Assembly: GCA_047975005.1 (NCBI GenBank)
Contig: JBKECW010000075.1
Location: 19,181-83,180, forward strand
DNA from: JBKEAJ01 sp047975005
Lineage (GTDB): Bacteria; Bacteroidota; Bacteroidia; Bacteroidales; Prolixibacteraceae
Direction of reading: 5' to 3'
Length of the DNA stretch: 64,000 bases
Shown here: positions 1 through 9,131 of the stretch, piece by piece
Layout: each line of letters starts with the position of its first letter
Numbering within the stretch: position 1 is the first letter of the stretch
Notes under the pieces: generated by a model
The model's input: only the letters and a program-made list of their open reading frames with translations
What the model was told of the DNA's origin: nothing
Databases searched by the model: none
Program-made: the position numbers and the translations under genes

Positions 1-1
1 C

Positions 2-1252
2 TGTTACCTTATTGCATTTTCTACATTGATAGCACTGTTGAATAGCTATATTAAGAAGTTTCAGGAAACAATAGTACTTACCGCAGTTGCTGTAGCTTTC
101 TCTTTTGTGGTAATAGAACTTTATGATTTTGGCATAATCAATGATGATCGGGGCATATTTGACACATTGAAAAATATAAAGTTTAGATATTTCTTAATCA
201 ATGGTTTCTTGAGTTTCATGCTTTTTGCAGGAGGTATAAGCATTAGGCTCAAGCGACTTAAGAAAAAACGGAGAGAGGTTCTAGCTTTATCCATTGTGGG
301 AACTCTACTGTCGACATTTATTATAGGAGGGCTTCTGCATCTTGTATTACAGCTTATAAGTGTAGATTTACAATTTATATATTGTCTCCTGTTTGGGGCA
401 TTGATTTCGCCCACCGACCCAATATCAGTGCTTGCAATATTAAAGGAACTTCATGCGCCGTTTGATGTAGAGATAGAAGTCGAGGGAGAGTCCTTGTTCA
501 ACGATGGCATCGGCTTTGTTGTTTTTACTAGCATACTTGGAATTGCCTCACAAGGAGCCGGAGCAATTACTCCTGTCGATGTGGGTTTCTCTTTTGCATT
601 AGAAACTGTAGGAGGTATTGTCTACGGCCTGACTCTTGCGTATTTGGTAGATTTAGGTTTGAAGGTCTGTGACTCACGAACTTTGCAGATAATGTTAACC
701 GTATTGATACCTACAATAGGCTATATCTTTGCAGATAAAATAGGGGTGTCAGGTCCGATTTCTATGGTTGTTGCAGGAATATACATTGGTAATTACAGCA
801 AGATTAAGCGATTTGACAAAAAAGGACGGGAGTATCTTATGGATTTTTGGGACTTTGCCAATGTGTTCTTTAACAATATTCTATTCTTTCTGATAGGACT
901 AGTTGTGTTTAAATTGGAACGAGTGCCTTACGGATGGCTATTTGCCGGATTGGCAATTATCGTTGCTCTGTTAGGACGTTGGCTTAGCGTGTGGTCTGTA
1001 TTTGAGGCTTTCGGATTTAAGAAATATAACAATAAATATTCAATTCAAATCCTTACATGGGGCGGATTGCGAGGTGGCTTGGCTATGGCGTTGGCATTGT
1101 CTATCCCCGAGATAAATGTTGAATTGTTCGGCGAAACTGTAGATGTCAGTCAACTTATCTTAATAATGACAGTCTCTGTGGTACTTTTTTCTATTTTGGT
1201 TCAGGGGTCTACGGTGAAAAGCTTAATAGAGAAGTCTAAAGTTACGCAGTAG
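2..1252 (+). CDS. Na+/H+ antiporter, CPA1/NhaP type (5' end cut off)
   Basis: Inner-membrane monovalent cation/proton antiporter. The frame is open from base 2 with no start codon of its own, and a TTG at 26 is internal, so the N-terminus lies outside the window. Counting from the codon at 26, the sequence shows about ten hydrophobic segments. It has the family motif SPTDP (about residues 128-132) and a SLFNDG motif (about 156-161) whose Asn-Asp pair is characteristic of the ion-binding centre. A GGLRGGLAMALAL helix near the C-terminus is also typical of CPA1 exchangers. No regulatory C-terminal domain follows; the protein ends shortly after the last helix. It is followed by a non-coding stretch and tRNA-Pro, so it is probably last in its transcript. 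Whether Na+ or K+ is the true substrate cannot be read from sequence. Confidence 0.9.
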   Translation, partial: CYLIAFSTLIALLNSYIKKFQETIVLTAVAVAFSFVVIELYDFGIINDDRGIFDTLKNIKFRYFLINGFLSFMLFAGGISIRLKRLKKKRREVLALSIVGTLLSTFIIGGLLHLVLQLISVDLQFIYCLLFGALISPTDPISVLAILKELHAPFDVEIEVEGESLFNDGIGFVVFTSILGIASQGAGAITPVDVGFSFALETVGGIVYGLTLAYLVDLGLKVCDSRTLQIMLTVLIPTIGYIFADKIGVSGPISMVVAGIYIGNYSKIKRFDKKGREYLMDFWDFANVFFNNILFFLIGLVVFKLERVPYGWLFAGLAIIVALLGRWLSVWSVFEAFGFKKYNNKYSIQILTWGGLRGGLAMALALSIPEINVELFGETVDVSQLILIMTVSVVLFSILVQGSTVKSLIEKSKVTQ

Positions 1253-1419
1253 AGTCTAATTAGAGGGTCTCTTGATATGGTGATTATTTTTTAGCTAACT
1301 AGTAAGAATAACTAGTGTTGTTGCATGTATTGTACTTGTAATGACGATATTGCATTTGTATTGTGTTGTGATTTGCAAATTTAAAATCAAAAAGCACGGT
1401 AAAAGAGCTATAAATTTTA
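1253..1419. other. intergenic stretch, nothing recognised
   Basis: AT-rich spacer between the antiporter and the tRNA-Pro promoter. I see no convincing terminator, small ORF or repeat in it. Confidence 0.5.
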
Positions 1420-1427
1420 TATCTTTG
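1420..1427 (+). promoter_or_regulatory. -7 box of the tRNA-Pro promoter
   Basis: TATCTTTG matches the Bacteroidetes TAnnTTTG element and lies 16 bases before the tRNA, placing initiation about 10 bases upstream of the mature 5' end. No clear -33 TTG at 19-21 bases spacing. Confidence 0.6.
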
Positions 1428-1443
1428 CACTCGCAATATAAAG

Positions 1444-1518
1444 CGGGATGTAGCTCAGCCCGGTTAGAGTACACGTCTGGGGGGCGTGTGGCCGCTGGTT
1501 CGAATCCAGTCATCCCGA
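1444..1518 (+). tRNA. tRNA-Pro (anticodon GGG)
   Basis: Complete cloverleaf. The acceptor stem CGGGATG/CATCCCG pairs fully. The D arm is GCTC/GAGT, the anticodon stem is CACGT/GCGTG with loop CTGGGGG, and the T arm is GCTGG-TTCGAAT-CCAGT with a closing G-T pair. Discriminator base A; CCA is not encoded. Short reading frames overlapping it on both strands are artefacts. Confidence 0.95.
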
Positions 1519-1542
1519 CAGCTGAAAATACTTTTAAAAGAT

Positions 1543-1585
1543 AAGCTCCGTATAGGTTTAACGCCTGCTGCGGAGCTTCTTTTTT
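1543..1585 (+). terminator. terminator after tRNA-Pro
   Basis: AAGCTCCG (1543-1550) pairs with CGGAGCTT (1571-1578) and a T-rich run follows (1580-1585). The 20-base loop has a weak inner AGG/CCT pairing. Confidence 0.75.
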
Positions 1586-1692
1586 GCACTTGCCATTGGT
1601 AGAAACGCATGGCAGTGTATCTCTACTCTAAACAGTTCAACGATTCAACAATTCAACATTGAAATTTGTCTAATGTCTACCAATTATTTTAC

Positions 1693-1700
1693 TATCTTTG
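1693..1700 (+). promoter_or_regulatory. -7 box of the sulfatase promoter
   Basis: TATCTTTG, 31 bases before the sulfatase ATG, matches TAnnTTTG. The nearest upstream TTTG (1665-1668) is 24 bases away, longer than the usual 19-21. Confidence 0.55.
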
Positions 1701-1731
1701 ATTAAGGTATCAAACAAAAAAAACGATAAAA

Positions 1732-3321
1732 ATGAAGATGATAAGGACTTTCTATTTAACACTTTCAGCAGTTATGTTATTAGTGTCCTGTGGGCAAAAG
1801 ACTCCATCTGCCAAAACTTCCGACACTCCAAACTTTCTGTTCATTCTTGCGGATGATTTTGGTTACAGCGATATGAGTGTGATGGGTAGTGCTTTCTACG
1901 AAACTCCGAATATTGACAGGATTGCCAAGGAGGGTATGATTTTTACCGACGGCTATGCTGCGGCGCAGGTGTGTAGTCCGTCAAGGGCGAGCATTTTGTC
2001 GGGACGTTTTACCGCCAGGCATGGCATCACAGATTGGATTGGAGCACCTGTAGGGGAGGACTGGCGCAATATGGGGCGGCATAATAAACTCTTGCCACCT
2101 GATTATGTGAGGACTTTGCCGCAAGAATACATTACACTTCCTGAGGCCATGAAAGGGGCGGGCTATCGTACTTTCTTCGCCGGGAAATGGCATTTAGGAG
2201 CTAAAGGCTCGTGGCCGGAGGATCACGGTTTCGACATAAACATAGGTGGTTGGGATGTTGGCAGTCCTAATGGTGGCTATTATTCACCATGGAAAAACCC
2301 AAATCTTGAGAATGTTGAGAACGGTGAGAACCTTTCTATGCGCCTTGCGAAGGAGACCGTAAAGTTTCTACAAGAAAATAAGGATACAGCTTTCTTTGCA
2401 TATTTGTCTTTTTATGCAGTCCATGCTCCGTTGGAAACCACGCAAGAGAAATGGGCTAAGTACAGACAGAAAGCACAAGATACAGGCATTGCCGATACTG
2501 CTTTTAAGATGGGGTGTTTTCTACCCATACGGCAAGTTCAGGATAACCCTGTTTATGCTGGTTTGGTGGAGAGTATGGACGATGCTGTGGGCTGCGTATT
2601 GCAAGCTCTTGATGATTTAGGCTTGGCAGAAAATACGGTTGTAATTTTCACTTCTGACAACGGGGGAGTTGCTGCTGGCGACGCTTTTGCAACGTCGAAT
2701 TTGCCTTTGCGGGCAGGCAAGGGGTATCAGTTTGAGGGAGGCATCCGCGAGCCGTTTTTCATAAAAGTCCCCAATATGGGAGGTGGGCAGAAATGCAGTA
2801 CGCCTGTTATTGCGACTGACTTTTACCCTACAATTCTCGAGTTGGCAGGTGCTGAGCTGAGACCAGAGGAACATATCGACGGAAAAAGTTTGTTACCCTT
2901 GCTGAAAGGGAATGCTCTTTCCGAACGCCCATTGGTGTGGCATTATCCGCACTATGGAAACCAAGGGGGAGAGCCTTCGTCCATAATCAGAGAGGGCGAT
3001 TGGAAACTTATTCGCTACTATGAAGACGGACGCAATGAATTATACAATCTAAAGAATGATTTAGGAGAGCAACGCGATTTGGCACAGTCGGAGCCTGAGC
3101 GTGTTAATGCGATGAGTGCCAAACTATCGAAAATGTTGACAGATATGGGAGCTGTGTATCCTGAGTCCGACCCTGAGTGGACGGCGGAAGCGGAGGCTAC
3201 TTATCTGAAAGGAGTTGTTGAGAAACGTCTGCCTAACTTGGAAAAACAGCGTATGAGTATGCTATCAGAAAGCTACAATCCTGACAATAATTGGTGGGGG
3301 AGTGAGATGACAGAAGACTAA
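1732..3321 (+). CDS. lipoprotein sulfatase (Cys-type, formylglycine-dependent)
   Basis: Type I sulfatase of the alkaline-phosphatase superfamily, 529 aa. A lipoprotein signal ends in LVSC (Cys20), so the enzyme should be membrane-anchored on the outside of the inner membrane or at the outer membrane. The sulfatase signature CSPSR is at residues 81-85; Cys81 is the residue that becomes formylglycine. Metal ligands are visible as Asp41-Asp42 and the Asp-Asn of FTSDNGG (309-310). GKWHLG at 151-156 and His231 match other active-site positions. The likely substrate is a sulfated glycan, but nothing here fixes which. No SusC/SusD pair, glycosidase or sulfatase-maturing enzyme lies nearby, so it stands alone between two terminators. 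ATG at 1732 is used; ATG at 1738 is an equally possible start. Confidence 0.93.
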   Translation: MKMIRTFYLTLSAVMLLVSCGQKTPSAKTSDTPNFLFILADDFGYSDMSVMGSAFYETPNIDRIAKEGMIFTDGYAAAQVCSPSRASILSGRFTARHGITDWIGAPVGEDWRNMGRHNKLLPPDYVRTLPQEYITLPEAMKGAGYRTFFAGKWHLGAKGSWPEDHGFDINIGGWDVGSPNGGYYSPWKNPNLENVENGENLSMRLAKETVKFLQENKDTAFFAYLSFYAVHAPLETTQEKWAKYRQKAQDTGIADTAFKMGCFLPIRQVQDNPVYAGLVESMDDAVGCVLQALDDLGLAENTVVIFTSDNGGVAAGDAFATSNLPLRAGKGYQFEGGIREPFFIKVPNMGGGQKCSTPVIATDFYPTILELAGAELRPEEHIDGKSLLPLLKGNALSERPLVWHYPHYGNQGGEPSSIIREGDWKLIRYYEDGRNELYNLKNDLGEQRDLAQSEPERVNAMSAKLSKMLTDMGAVYPESDPEWTAEAEATYLKGVVEKRLPNLEKQRMSMLSESYNPDNNWWGSEMTED

Positions 3322-3350
3322 AAAAACGAGGTGGAACTCCTCGTTTTTTT
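3321..3350. terminator. bidirectional terminator between convergent genes
   Basis: AAAAAACGAGG pairs with CCTCG and a run of seven T. It starts on the last base of the sulfatase stop codon and is flanked by A and T runs, so it can serve both the sulfatase and the leftward DUF4197 gene. Confidence 0.85.
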
Positions 3351-3390
3351 AGTCTTTTGTCTTTTTAGTTGTGTTGAGTCGGTGCGCAAC

Positions 3391-4182
3391 TTAATTACCA
3401 AATACAGACTTAAGGATGTCGGAAGTACGAGATACAGGGTCTTGACGTATTTGTTTTTCTTCGTCCGCAATTTTCACGAACAGCCCGTCAACAGCTTTTT
3501 CTGCCACATACTTTGTTAAGTCTGGTTCTACTTGGTCTTTAGAAAGAGGTAATGCATTATACTTGGTTATAATATTATTCCAATATTTATTAGCATTCAC
3601 CTTGTCTAAGGATGTTTCTATATTTGGGCTCAATTTCTCAATAAGCTTTGCTGATGTATGACTTTTTAGGTACTCTGTTGCAGCATTCTCTCCACCAGAG
3701 ACTAGTCCTATGGCATCTTGCAAGGTCATTTCCTTTATGGCGCTAACAAAAATATCTGTTGCTGACGATGCCGCATCTTCAGCAGCACGATTTAGCACTT
3801 GTACGCCTTTGTCTACCACTTTGTCCATACCCACTGCGCGAAGAGTAGATTCTACCTTCTGCAATTCCTCTGGAAAGCCAATCTTTACAAGATTGTCTCC
3901 GAGGTAGCCATTTTTCTGAGAAAGCTGAGTAACTCCCTCTACTACACCTTGTATCAATGCTTCCTTTATCCCCTCGCTTGCCTGACCCTGAGTGAGAGAC
4001 GAAAGTATTGAGCTCGAGCTGCTAGTCTCGCTACTAGTCGTACTGTTTGAATTTGTTGACGTTGTTGTCTCTGAAGAATTTGTTCCGGTAAGTCCTTCGA
4101 GGATACTCTTCAAAGATTGCGCCTCTACATTAATGCTAAACAACACAATAAGCGAGATTGTAAGTAGAATAATCTTTTTCAT
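3391..4182 (-). CDS. DUF4197 family exported protein
   Basis: 263 aa with a cleavable signal peptide (about residues 1-21, ending VEAQ) and then a Ser/Thr/Asn-rich linker (about 33-65). The rest matches my memory of DUF4197: a first helical segment with GIKEAL, then PEELQKVESTLRAVGMDKVVD, NRAAEDAA, MTLQDAIGLVSGG and a C-terminal KAVDGLFVKIADEEKQIR. The family is periplasmic or envelope-associated in Proteobacteria and Bacteroidota and has no assigned function. It faces the sulfatase convergently, shares its terminator, and has its own promoter, so it looks monocistronic. Confidence 0.85.
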   Translation of the reverse strand: MKKIILLTISLIVLFSINVEAQSLKSILEGLTGTNSSETTTSTNSNSTTSSETSSSSSILSSLTQGQASEGIKEALIQGVVEGVTQLSQKNGYLGDNLVKIGFPEELQKVESTLRAVGMDKVVDKGVQVLNRAAEDAASSATDIFVSAIKEMTLQDAIGLVSGGENAATEYLKSHTSAKLIEKLSPNIETSLDKVNANKYWNNIITKYNALPLSKDQVEPDLTKYVAEKAVDGLFVKIADEEKQIRQDPVSRTSDILKSVFGN

Positions 4183-4213
4183 TCTAATTGAATTTTAATT
4201 AATAATCAAAATT

Positions 4214-4221
4214 CAAAACTA
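4214..4221 (-). promoter_or_regulatory. -7 box of the DUF4197 gene promoter
   Basis: Read leftward this is TAGTTTTG, matching TAnnTTTG, 31 bases before the ATG at 4182. No clear -33 element. Confidence 0.5.
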
Positions 4222-4325
4222 TACAATTATATTGATGTGCACTTCTCTTTATGGTTAATTTTTTTATATTTTACGCATAGTAAGTTAATCGAGAGTCTTG
4301 TTTTATTAAACATGTATTATTAATG

Positions 4326-4511
4326 TTATTGCTCTGGCGCAATAATCCATACCAGAAGGTATAGTAGTATTCCTATACCGTATCCTATGGCTAAGACCGC
4401 AAAAATTATTCTAATAATTGTAGGGTCTATGTCAAAATAATCAGCAAGACCTGAGCACACTCCTCCAATTTTCTTGTCACTTGATTTGCGGTAAAATCGT
4501 TTATTAGTCAT
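4326..4511 (-). CDS. PspC-domain small membrane protein
   Basis: 61 aa, essentially a bare PspC domain. The N-terminal KKIGGVCSGLADYF motif is followed by DIDPTIIRIIFAVLAIG and a second hydrophobic stretch ending in WIIAPEQ. In other bacteria PspC domains sit in the inner membrane and take part in envelope-stress responses, but this minimal form in Bacteroidota has no proven role. It starts 5 bases after the tilS stop codon on the same strand, so the two are almost certainly co-transcribed. Confidence 0.88.
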   Translation of the reverse strand: MTNKRFYRKSSDKKIGGVCSGLADYFDIDPTIIRIIFAVLAIGYGIGILLYLLVWIIAPEQ

Positions 4512-4516
4512 CTTTA

Positions 4517-5851
4517 TTAATATTTAGAGTTAATATATTTTATCCTTAATACTTTCTTTGTTTGTGGTGTTATCCTGTATCTATTGTCGAGGCGCATGCC
4601 GAGCACCCAAACTATTTGTTCGCCATTGCACAGCAACCATGCCTTCTCTTTGTCGAAGCGGCTGAGTTTTATGTCGGTCATGAAATCGCTAAGTTTCTTG
4701 TTGCCTTTTAGTCCCAATGGATGGAAATAATCGCCCGTTTTGGGATGACGCAGTAATAGAGAAAACTGCAATTTATCGTAGTCAATGTCGGCAGTGCAGG
4801 CTTCTTTGTTGACGCTGAAATTGTTGTCAACTTCTATCACTTCAAGATTTAGCTCTATTGGTGTACTTATCTCTGTGTCGTCCTTGCTTATGTATATTAC
4901 ATCTTCTTTAGTGTCTCGTATCTCTTGTATGATAAGTCGGTCGCGGTCTTTTAGTACTTTGTGTGTCGAAGTGATAAATATTTTCCCTGATTCTCCTGTC
5001 AGAACATTTGCAATATCTCCTGCCATCGAAGGGTTCACACCGTACGGGCTGAGGAGTTCAAAGAGGTATGTTTTGGTGTTTCCTGCTTCAATCAATGGCT
5101 CAATCAAAATCTCGATGCCACTTTCTTTGGGCAGAACACAGCTGTCTTTAATGTGTTGCACCTGCGATTGGAATATTTTATAGGTTTCTTCTAGTACCTC
5201 TATTGTGTTGATAAAGTTCTGTTCGTAGGCAGTGTTTATTTCTGAAAATAAGGGGATTATGTTTTTACGTATATGGTTTCTTATGATTTTAGTATCGAGG
5301 TTGCTGCTATCGACGATGAATGGAATTTCCTTGTCCCTGATATACTCTATTATCTCTGGTTTATTGGCAAAAAGGATAGGGCGAATAATGTTGCCGTTTT
5401 TGCATGACAAAGCGATAAGACCTTTCAGGCCTGTGCCACGCATCATGTTTATCAGTACTGTTTCTATACGGTCTTCTCGGTGGTGGGCGGTGGCAATCTT
5501 ATTAAAGCCTTTCACTTTGCAGACTGCATCAAACCAGCCATAGCGCAGCTCCCGTGCTGCCATCTCTATAGAGATGCCTTTATCCTGAGCGTAGCTTTCG
5601 GTGTCGAACTGTTTTGTAAAAATCTCAATTCCCATTCTTTCGGCTACTTCCATGACAAGACGTTGGTCTCTATCGGACTCTAAGCCTCGCAGTTGAAAGT
5701 TGCAATGAGCTACGGCAAAGTCGTATCCCAAGCATGAGAATAGGTGGAGCATAGCCATAGAGTCTGCACCACCACTGACAGCCAGTAGTATTTTGTCGCC
5801 CTTGTCGAGGAGCTTATTCGTTTCTATATATTTTTTTAAACGCTCCAGCAT
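4517..5851 (-). CDS. tilS: tRNA(Ile)-lysidine synthase
   Basis: ATP-dependent ligase that converts C34 of the CAU-anticodon tRNA-Ile to lysidine so that it reads AUA; essential in most bacteria. The PP-loop SGGADS is at residues 26-31, followed by the N-type ATPase core with ATAHHREDRIETVLINMMRGTGLKGL, where the His and Arg residues contact substrate. A TilS C-terminal domain follows (HPKTGDYFHPLGLKGNKKL). At 444 aa it is of normal length. Start ATG at 5851; the pspC-type gene follows at 5 bases. Confidence 0.95.
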   Translation of the reverse strand: MLERLKKYIETNKLLDKGDKILLAVSGGADSMAMLHLFSCLGYDFAVAHCNFQLRGLESDRDQRLVMEVAERMGIEIFTKQFDTESYAQDKGISIEMAARELRYGWFDAVCKVKGFNKIATAHHREDRIETVLINMMRGTGLKGLIALSCKNGNIIRPILFANKPEIIEYIRDKEIPFIVDSSNLDTKIIRNHIRKNIIPLFSEINTAYEQNFINTIEVLEETYKIFQSQVQHIKDSCVLPKESGIEILIEPLIEAGNTKTYLFELLSPYGVNPSMAGDIANVLTGESGKIFITSTHKVLKDRDRLIIQEIRDTKEDVIYISKDDTEISTPIELNLEVIEVDNNFSVNKEACTADIDYDKLQFSLLLRHPKTGDYFHPLGLKGNKKLSDFMTDIKLSRFDKEKAWLLCNGEQIVWVLGMRLDNRYRITPQTKKVLRIKYINSKY

Positions 5852-6024
5852 ATCTGTTTGAGCTTTATTTATTGTCTATTTAATGTTTGTTCATAATGTC
5901 AGGAGTCTGAGCTATAAAGTTTAAGATTAATGATTGCAAGGTTTTGATAATCGGGAGTTTACTTGTGTAAATGACTAATTAGCAAAGCGAGCATAACGCA
6001 GATGTTGGACTTTATAGACGGACA

Positions 6025-7257
6025 CTATTTATTTGTGGCTATCTCTGCTATATTTACAATTACCTCTACTGCTTTTTTCATTGATTGAATAGGCAGGTAT
6101 TCAAATTTGCCATGGAAATTATGACCGCCAGCAAATATATTGGGGCAGGGTAGTCCCATGTACGACAGTCTAGCACCGTCTGTCCCTCCTCGTATAGCCT
6201 TTATTATCGGTGTTACTTCGGATTTAAGCATTGCCTCCCTAGCTATGTCTACAATATACTCCTTTCCCTCAAATTTCTCTCGCATATTTCTATATTGCTC
6301 AGTGATAGTAAGTTTAGTTGAGTTTGGATATTCAGTATTTATTGTGTCGACAATACTTTTGAGTAAACTCTTTTGTTTGTCGAATTTGTCTGCATTGTGA
6401 TTTCTGATAATTAGCTGTATCGTAGTCATTTCTACCTCGCCTTTAAACTCCATTACGTGGTAGAATCCTTCGTCTTTAGTGGTGTGCTCGGGTCTGCTAT
6501 GGGCTGGCAACATAGACAAAAGTTTGTTTCCAACGATTATAGAGTTAATCATCTTGTCTTTAGCATATCCGGGGTGGATAATTCGTCCGTCGATTTCGAT
6601 TTTAGCACCGGCAGCGTTGAAGTTTTCATATTCCAACTCGCCGATTTGCCCTCCGTCGATGGTAAATGCAAAATCTGCGGCAAAGTGCTGAACATCAAAA
6701 TGGTCTGCGCCACGTCCTATCTCCTCGTCGGGAGTGAAGCCCACTTTTATTTCGCCGTGTTTTATTTCGGGATGTTTTATCAGGTATTCCATTGCCGTGA
6801 TTATTTCGGCAACGCCCGCTTTATCGTCTGCTCCCAATAGGGTAGTGCCGTCGGTGCAAATAATATCTTGGCTCTTATAGTCAAGTATCTCGGGAAAGTC
6901 TACAGGCGACAACGTGATATTTTTCTCCTTGTTCAGAATAATCTCAGAGCCGTCATAGTTGTTTATAATCTGAGGTTTTGGACTTTCTCCCGAAAAGTCT
7001 GGGCTAGTGTCAAGGTGGGCAATAAAACCTACCGTTGGCGTTTTCTTGTCAATATTCGACGGCAGCGTAGCATATACATAAGCCTGATTAGTAACTTCCA
7101 CGTTTTGCAATCCAATGCCTTGCAACTTCTTTGCAACAATGTCAGCCAGCACTTTTTGATTTGGACTCGACGGCGTATTTGAGTTATCGTAGTCCGATTG
7201 TGTGTTGTGGGCGACAAGTTCAAGAAATAAATCTACTATCTTGTTATCTATATTCAT
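6025..7257 (-). CDS. pepT: peptidase T (tripeptide aminopeptidase)
   Basis: M20B zinc tripeptidase of the cytosol, 410 aa from the chosen start, matching the family's roughly 408. Metal and catalytic residues are visible: His81 and Asp83 in FIAHLDTS, Asp144 in LLGADDKAG, and the catalytic Glu pair 178-179 in FTPDEEIGRG. A late histidine in GGHNFHG completes the site. The frame continues upstream to 7299, but the ATG at 7257 (MNIDNKIVDLF) fits the family N-terminus, and an A-rich leader precedes it. It lies downstream of proS on the same strand, 74 bases away, with no obvious promoter between, so co-transcription is likely. Confidence 0.94.
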   Translation of the reverse strand: MNIDNKIVDLFLELVAHNTQSDYDNSNTPSSPNQKVLADIVAKKLQGIGLQNVEVTNQAYVYATLPSNIDKKTPTVGFIAHLDTSPDFSGESPKPQIINNYDGSEIILNKEKNITLSPVDFPEILDYKSQDIICTDGTTLLGADDKAGVAEIITAMEYLIKHPEIKHGEIKVGFTPDEEIGRGADHFDVQHFAADFAFTIDGGQIGELEYENFNAAGAKIEIDGRIIHPGYAKDKMINSIIVGNKLLSMLPAHSRPEHTTKDEGFYHVMEFKGEVEMTTIQLIIRNHNADKFDKQKSLLKSIVDTINTEYPNSTKLTITEQYRNMREKFEGKEYIVDIAREAMLKSEVTPIIKAIRGGTDGARLSYMGLPCPNIFAGGHNFHGKFEYLPIQSMKKAVEVIVNIAEIATNK

Positions 7258-7331
7258 GGTATTTATCTTTTTGCGTATTGAAAGTGTTTCTCTATTCATT
7301 GGCTAAGGGTCATTAAGTGTCTGGTTGACAG

Positions 7332-8807
7332 TTAATAACTAACGGCGAAGAGTACTCTTTTTTTCGATGGTTTTCCGCTGATTATGCACTTGCCGTCTTC
7401 AGCCTTAGCGTCTAAAGGAATACATCTTATAGTTGCTTTAGTCTCATTCTTAATTTTTTCCTCGGTTTCGGCAGTGCCGTCCCAATGTGCAGAAATGAAG
7501 CCGCCTTTAGCTTTCAGCACTTCTTTAAACTCTTCGTAGCTGTTTACTTCGGTGGTGTTCTCTGCTCTAAATTTATAGGCCTTATTAAAAATATTCTCCT
7601 GAATTTCGTTTAATAGTTTTGGAATAAGCTCTGTGATCTCAGATTGTTTCACCGAAGATTTCTCTAGGGTGTCGCGTCTTGCAAGCTCCACTGTTCCGTT
7701 TTCGAGGTCTCTTTTGCCGACTGCAAGTCTGATAGGAACGCCTTTCATTTCATATTCGGCAAACTTCCATCCCGGTTTTTTTGTGTCGTTGTGGTCAATC
7801 TTAACACTGATACCTTTTTCTTTTAGAGCATCTGCTATTGGTTTCATCGCCTCGATTATCTCGTCTAACTGCTCGTTGCCTTTATATATAGGAATAATCA
7901 CAACTTGTATTGGAGCGAGTGCTGGGGGTAGGACTAGTCCGTTATTGTCGGAGTGAGCCATAATCAGTGCGCCCATTAGGCGTGTTGATACTCCCCATGA
8001 TGTTGCCCATACGTAGTCTTCCTTGCCTTCTTTGTTTGCGAATTTTACGTCGAAAGCTTTTGCAAAGTTTTGCCCTAGGAAGTGGGAAGTCCCTGCTTGC
8101 AAAGCCTTTCCATCCTGCATAAGCGCTTCTATACAAAGAGTTTCTACCGCACCTGCAAATCTCTCGGACTCTGTTTTTATACCTTTCACTACTGGCATAC
8201 CCATATATTTCTCGGCAAATTCGGCGTAGACGTTTAGCATTTTCTCTGTTTCTTCCACAGCTTCTGCTTCGGTGGCATGGGCAGTGTGTCCTTCCTGCCA
8301 AAGAAACTCGGCAGTTCGGAGAAATAAGCGTGTGCGCATTTCCCATCTCACCACGTTAGCCCATTGGTTGCAAAGGATAGGCAGGTCTCTATACGACTGT
8401 ATCCAATTTTTGTATGTATTCCATATTATGGTTTCCGAAGTCGGTCTGACGATATATTCCTCTTCTAGTTTAGCATTGGGGTCAACCACCACACCGTTTC
8501 CATCGGGGTCGTTCATTAATCGGTAGTGGGTAACAATTGCACATTCCTTTGCAAATCCGTCAACATGCTGGGCTTCCTTGCTAAAAAAGGACTTCGGGAT
8601 AAACAGCGGGAAGTAGGCATTTTCGTGTCCTGTCTCTTTGAACATTTTGTCTAATACTGCCTGCATTTTCTCCCATATAGCATATCCATAGGGTTTGATG
8701 ACCATGCAGCCTCTTACAGCAGAGTTTTCGGCTAGTTCTGCCTTTGCTACTATATCTAAATACCACTGCGAGTAATTTTCTTCTTTAGGTGTCAGCCCTT
8801 TGCTCAT
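7332..8807 (-). CDS. proS: prolyl-tRNA synthetase (type 3, eukaryote/archaeon-like)
   Basis: Class II aminoacyl-tRNA synthetase that charges tRNA-Pro; 491 aa from the ATG at 8807. It lacks the large editing insertion of the bacterial type. It carries RPTSETIIWNTYKNWIQSYRDLP, RWEMRTRLFLRTAEFLWQEGHTAH (motif 2 region) and the C-terminal extension ending in an invariant-looking Tyr (LFAVSY), all features of the archaeal/eukaryal-type enzyme common in Bacteroidota. Upstream in-frame codons to 8849 precede a non-family sequence and overlap the promoter, so the inner ATG is preferred. Confidence 0.96.
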   Translation of the reverse strand: MSKGLTPKEENYSQWYLDIVAKAELAENSAVRGCMVIKPYGYAIWEKMQAVLDKMFKETGHENAYFPLFIPKSFFSKEAQHVDGFAKECAIVTHYRLMNDPDGNGVVVDPNAKLEEEYIVRPTSETIIWNTYKNWIQSYRDLPILCNQWANVVRWEMRTRLFLRTAEFLWQEGHTAHATEAEAVEETEKMLNVYAEFAEKYMGMPVVKGIKTESERFAGAVETLCIEALMQDGKALQAGTSHFLGQNFAKAFDVKFANKEGKEDYVWATSWGVSTRLMGALIMAHSDNNGLVLPPALAPIQVVIIPIYKGNEQLDEIIEAMKPIADALKEKGISVKIDHNDTKKPGWKFAEYEMKGVPIRLAVGKRDLENGTVELARRDTLEKSSVKQSEITELIPKLLNEIQENIFNKAYKFRAENTTEVNSYEEFKEVLKAKGGFISAHWDGTAETEEKIKNETKATIRCIPLDAKAEDGKCIISGKPSKKRVLFAVSY

Positions 8808-8836
8808 TGTTGTAAATTTATTACTGATTAAAAATG

Positions 8837-8844
8837 CAAATATA
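8837..8844 (-). promoter_or_regulatory. -7 box of the proS promoter
   Basis: Read leftward this is TATATTTG, 29 bases before the proS ATG, a good match to TAnnTTTG. Confidence 0.6.
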
Positions 8845-9032
8845 AACAATTATGGTGGTTTCTGACTTATGGAGTTAAACTTGAATGCCGGCTTTCGGAT
8901 TCTCTTAGGGTAGCTGAACTGTATGATCGATAGCGTCTATAGGTCATTCTAAAACTGTTGACGCAACCTTTTTTGTAAAAAAATGTCTTATGTATATAAG
9001 ATGTGATTGTTGCAAAAAAAATATAGAAAAAC
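8845..9032. other. spacer between divergent proS and lipoprotein promoters
   Basis: The 324-base gap between the start codons of the two divergent genes holds a promoter at each end. In the middle I see no ORF, tRNA or strong inverted repeat. Confidence 0.5.
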
Positions 9033-9063
9033 TTGTTCGGTATTCAGAAAGTTCTTACCTTTA
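9033..9063 (+). promoter_or_regulatory. promoter of the Gly/Tyr-rich lipoprotein gene
   Basis: TTG at 9033-9035, a 20-base spacer, then TACCTTTA at 9056-9063, one base off TAnnTTTG. It leaves a leader of about 60 bases. Confidence 0.5.
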
Positions 9064-9131
9064 CATAAAATGAGTGACATGTGCATTTTAGAAAATAGAA
9101 AGTTTAGATGTTTAATATAAAGCTTAAGATT

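Noticed and set aside
1295..1544. Reading frames on both strands across tRNA-Pro
   Set aside because: They simply translate the tRNA and its flanks; no protein family and no start signals.
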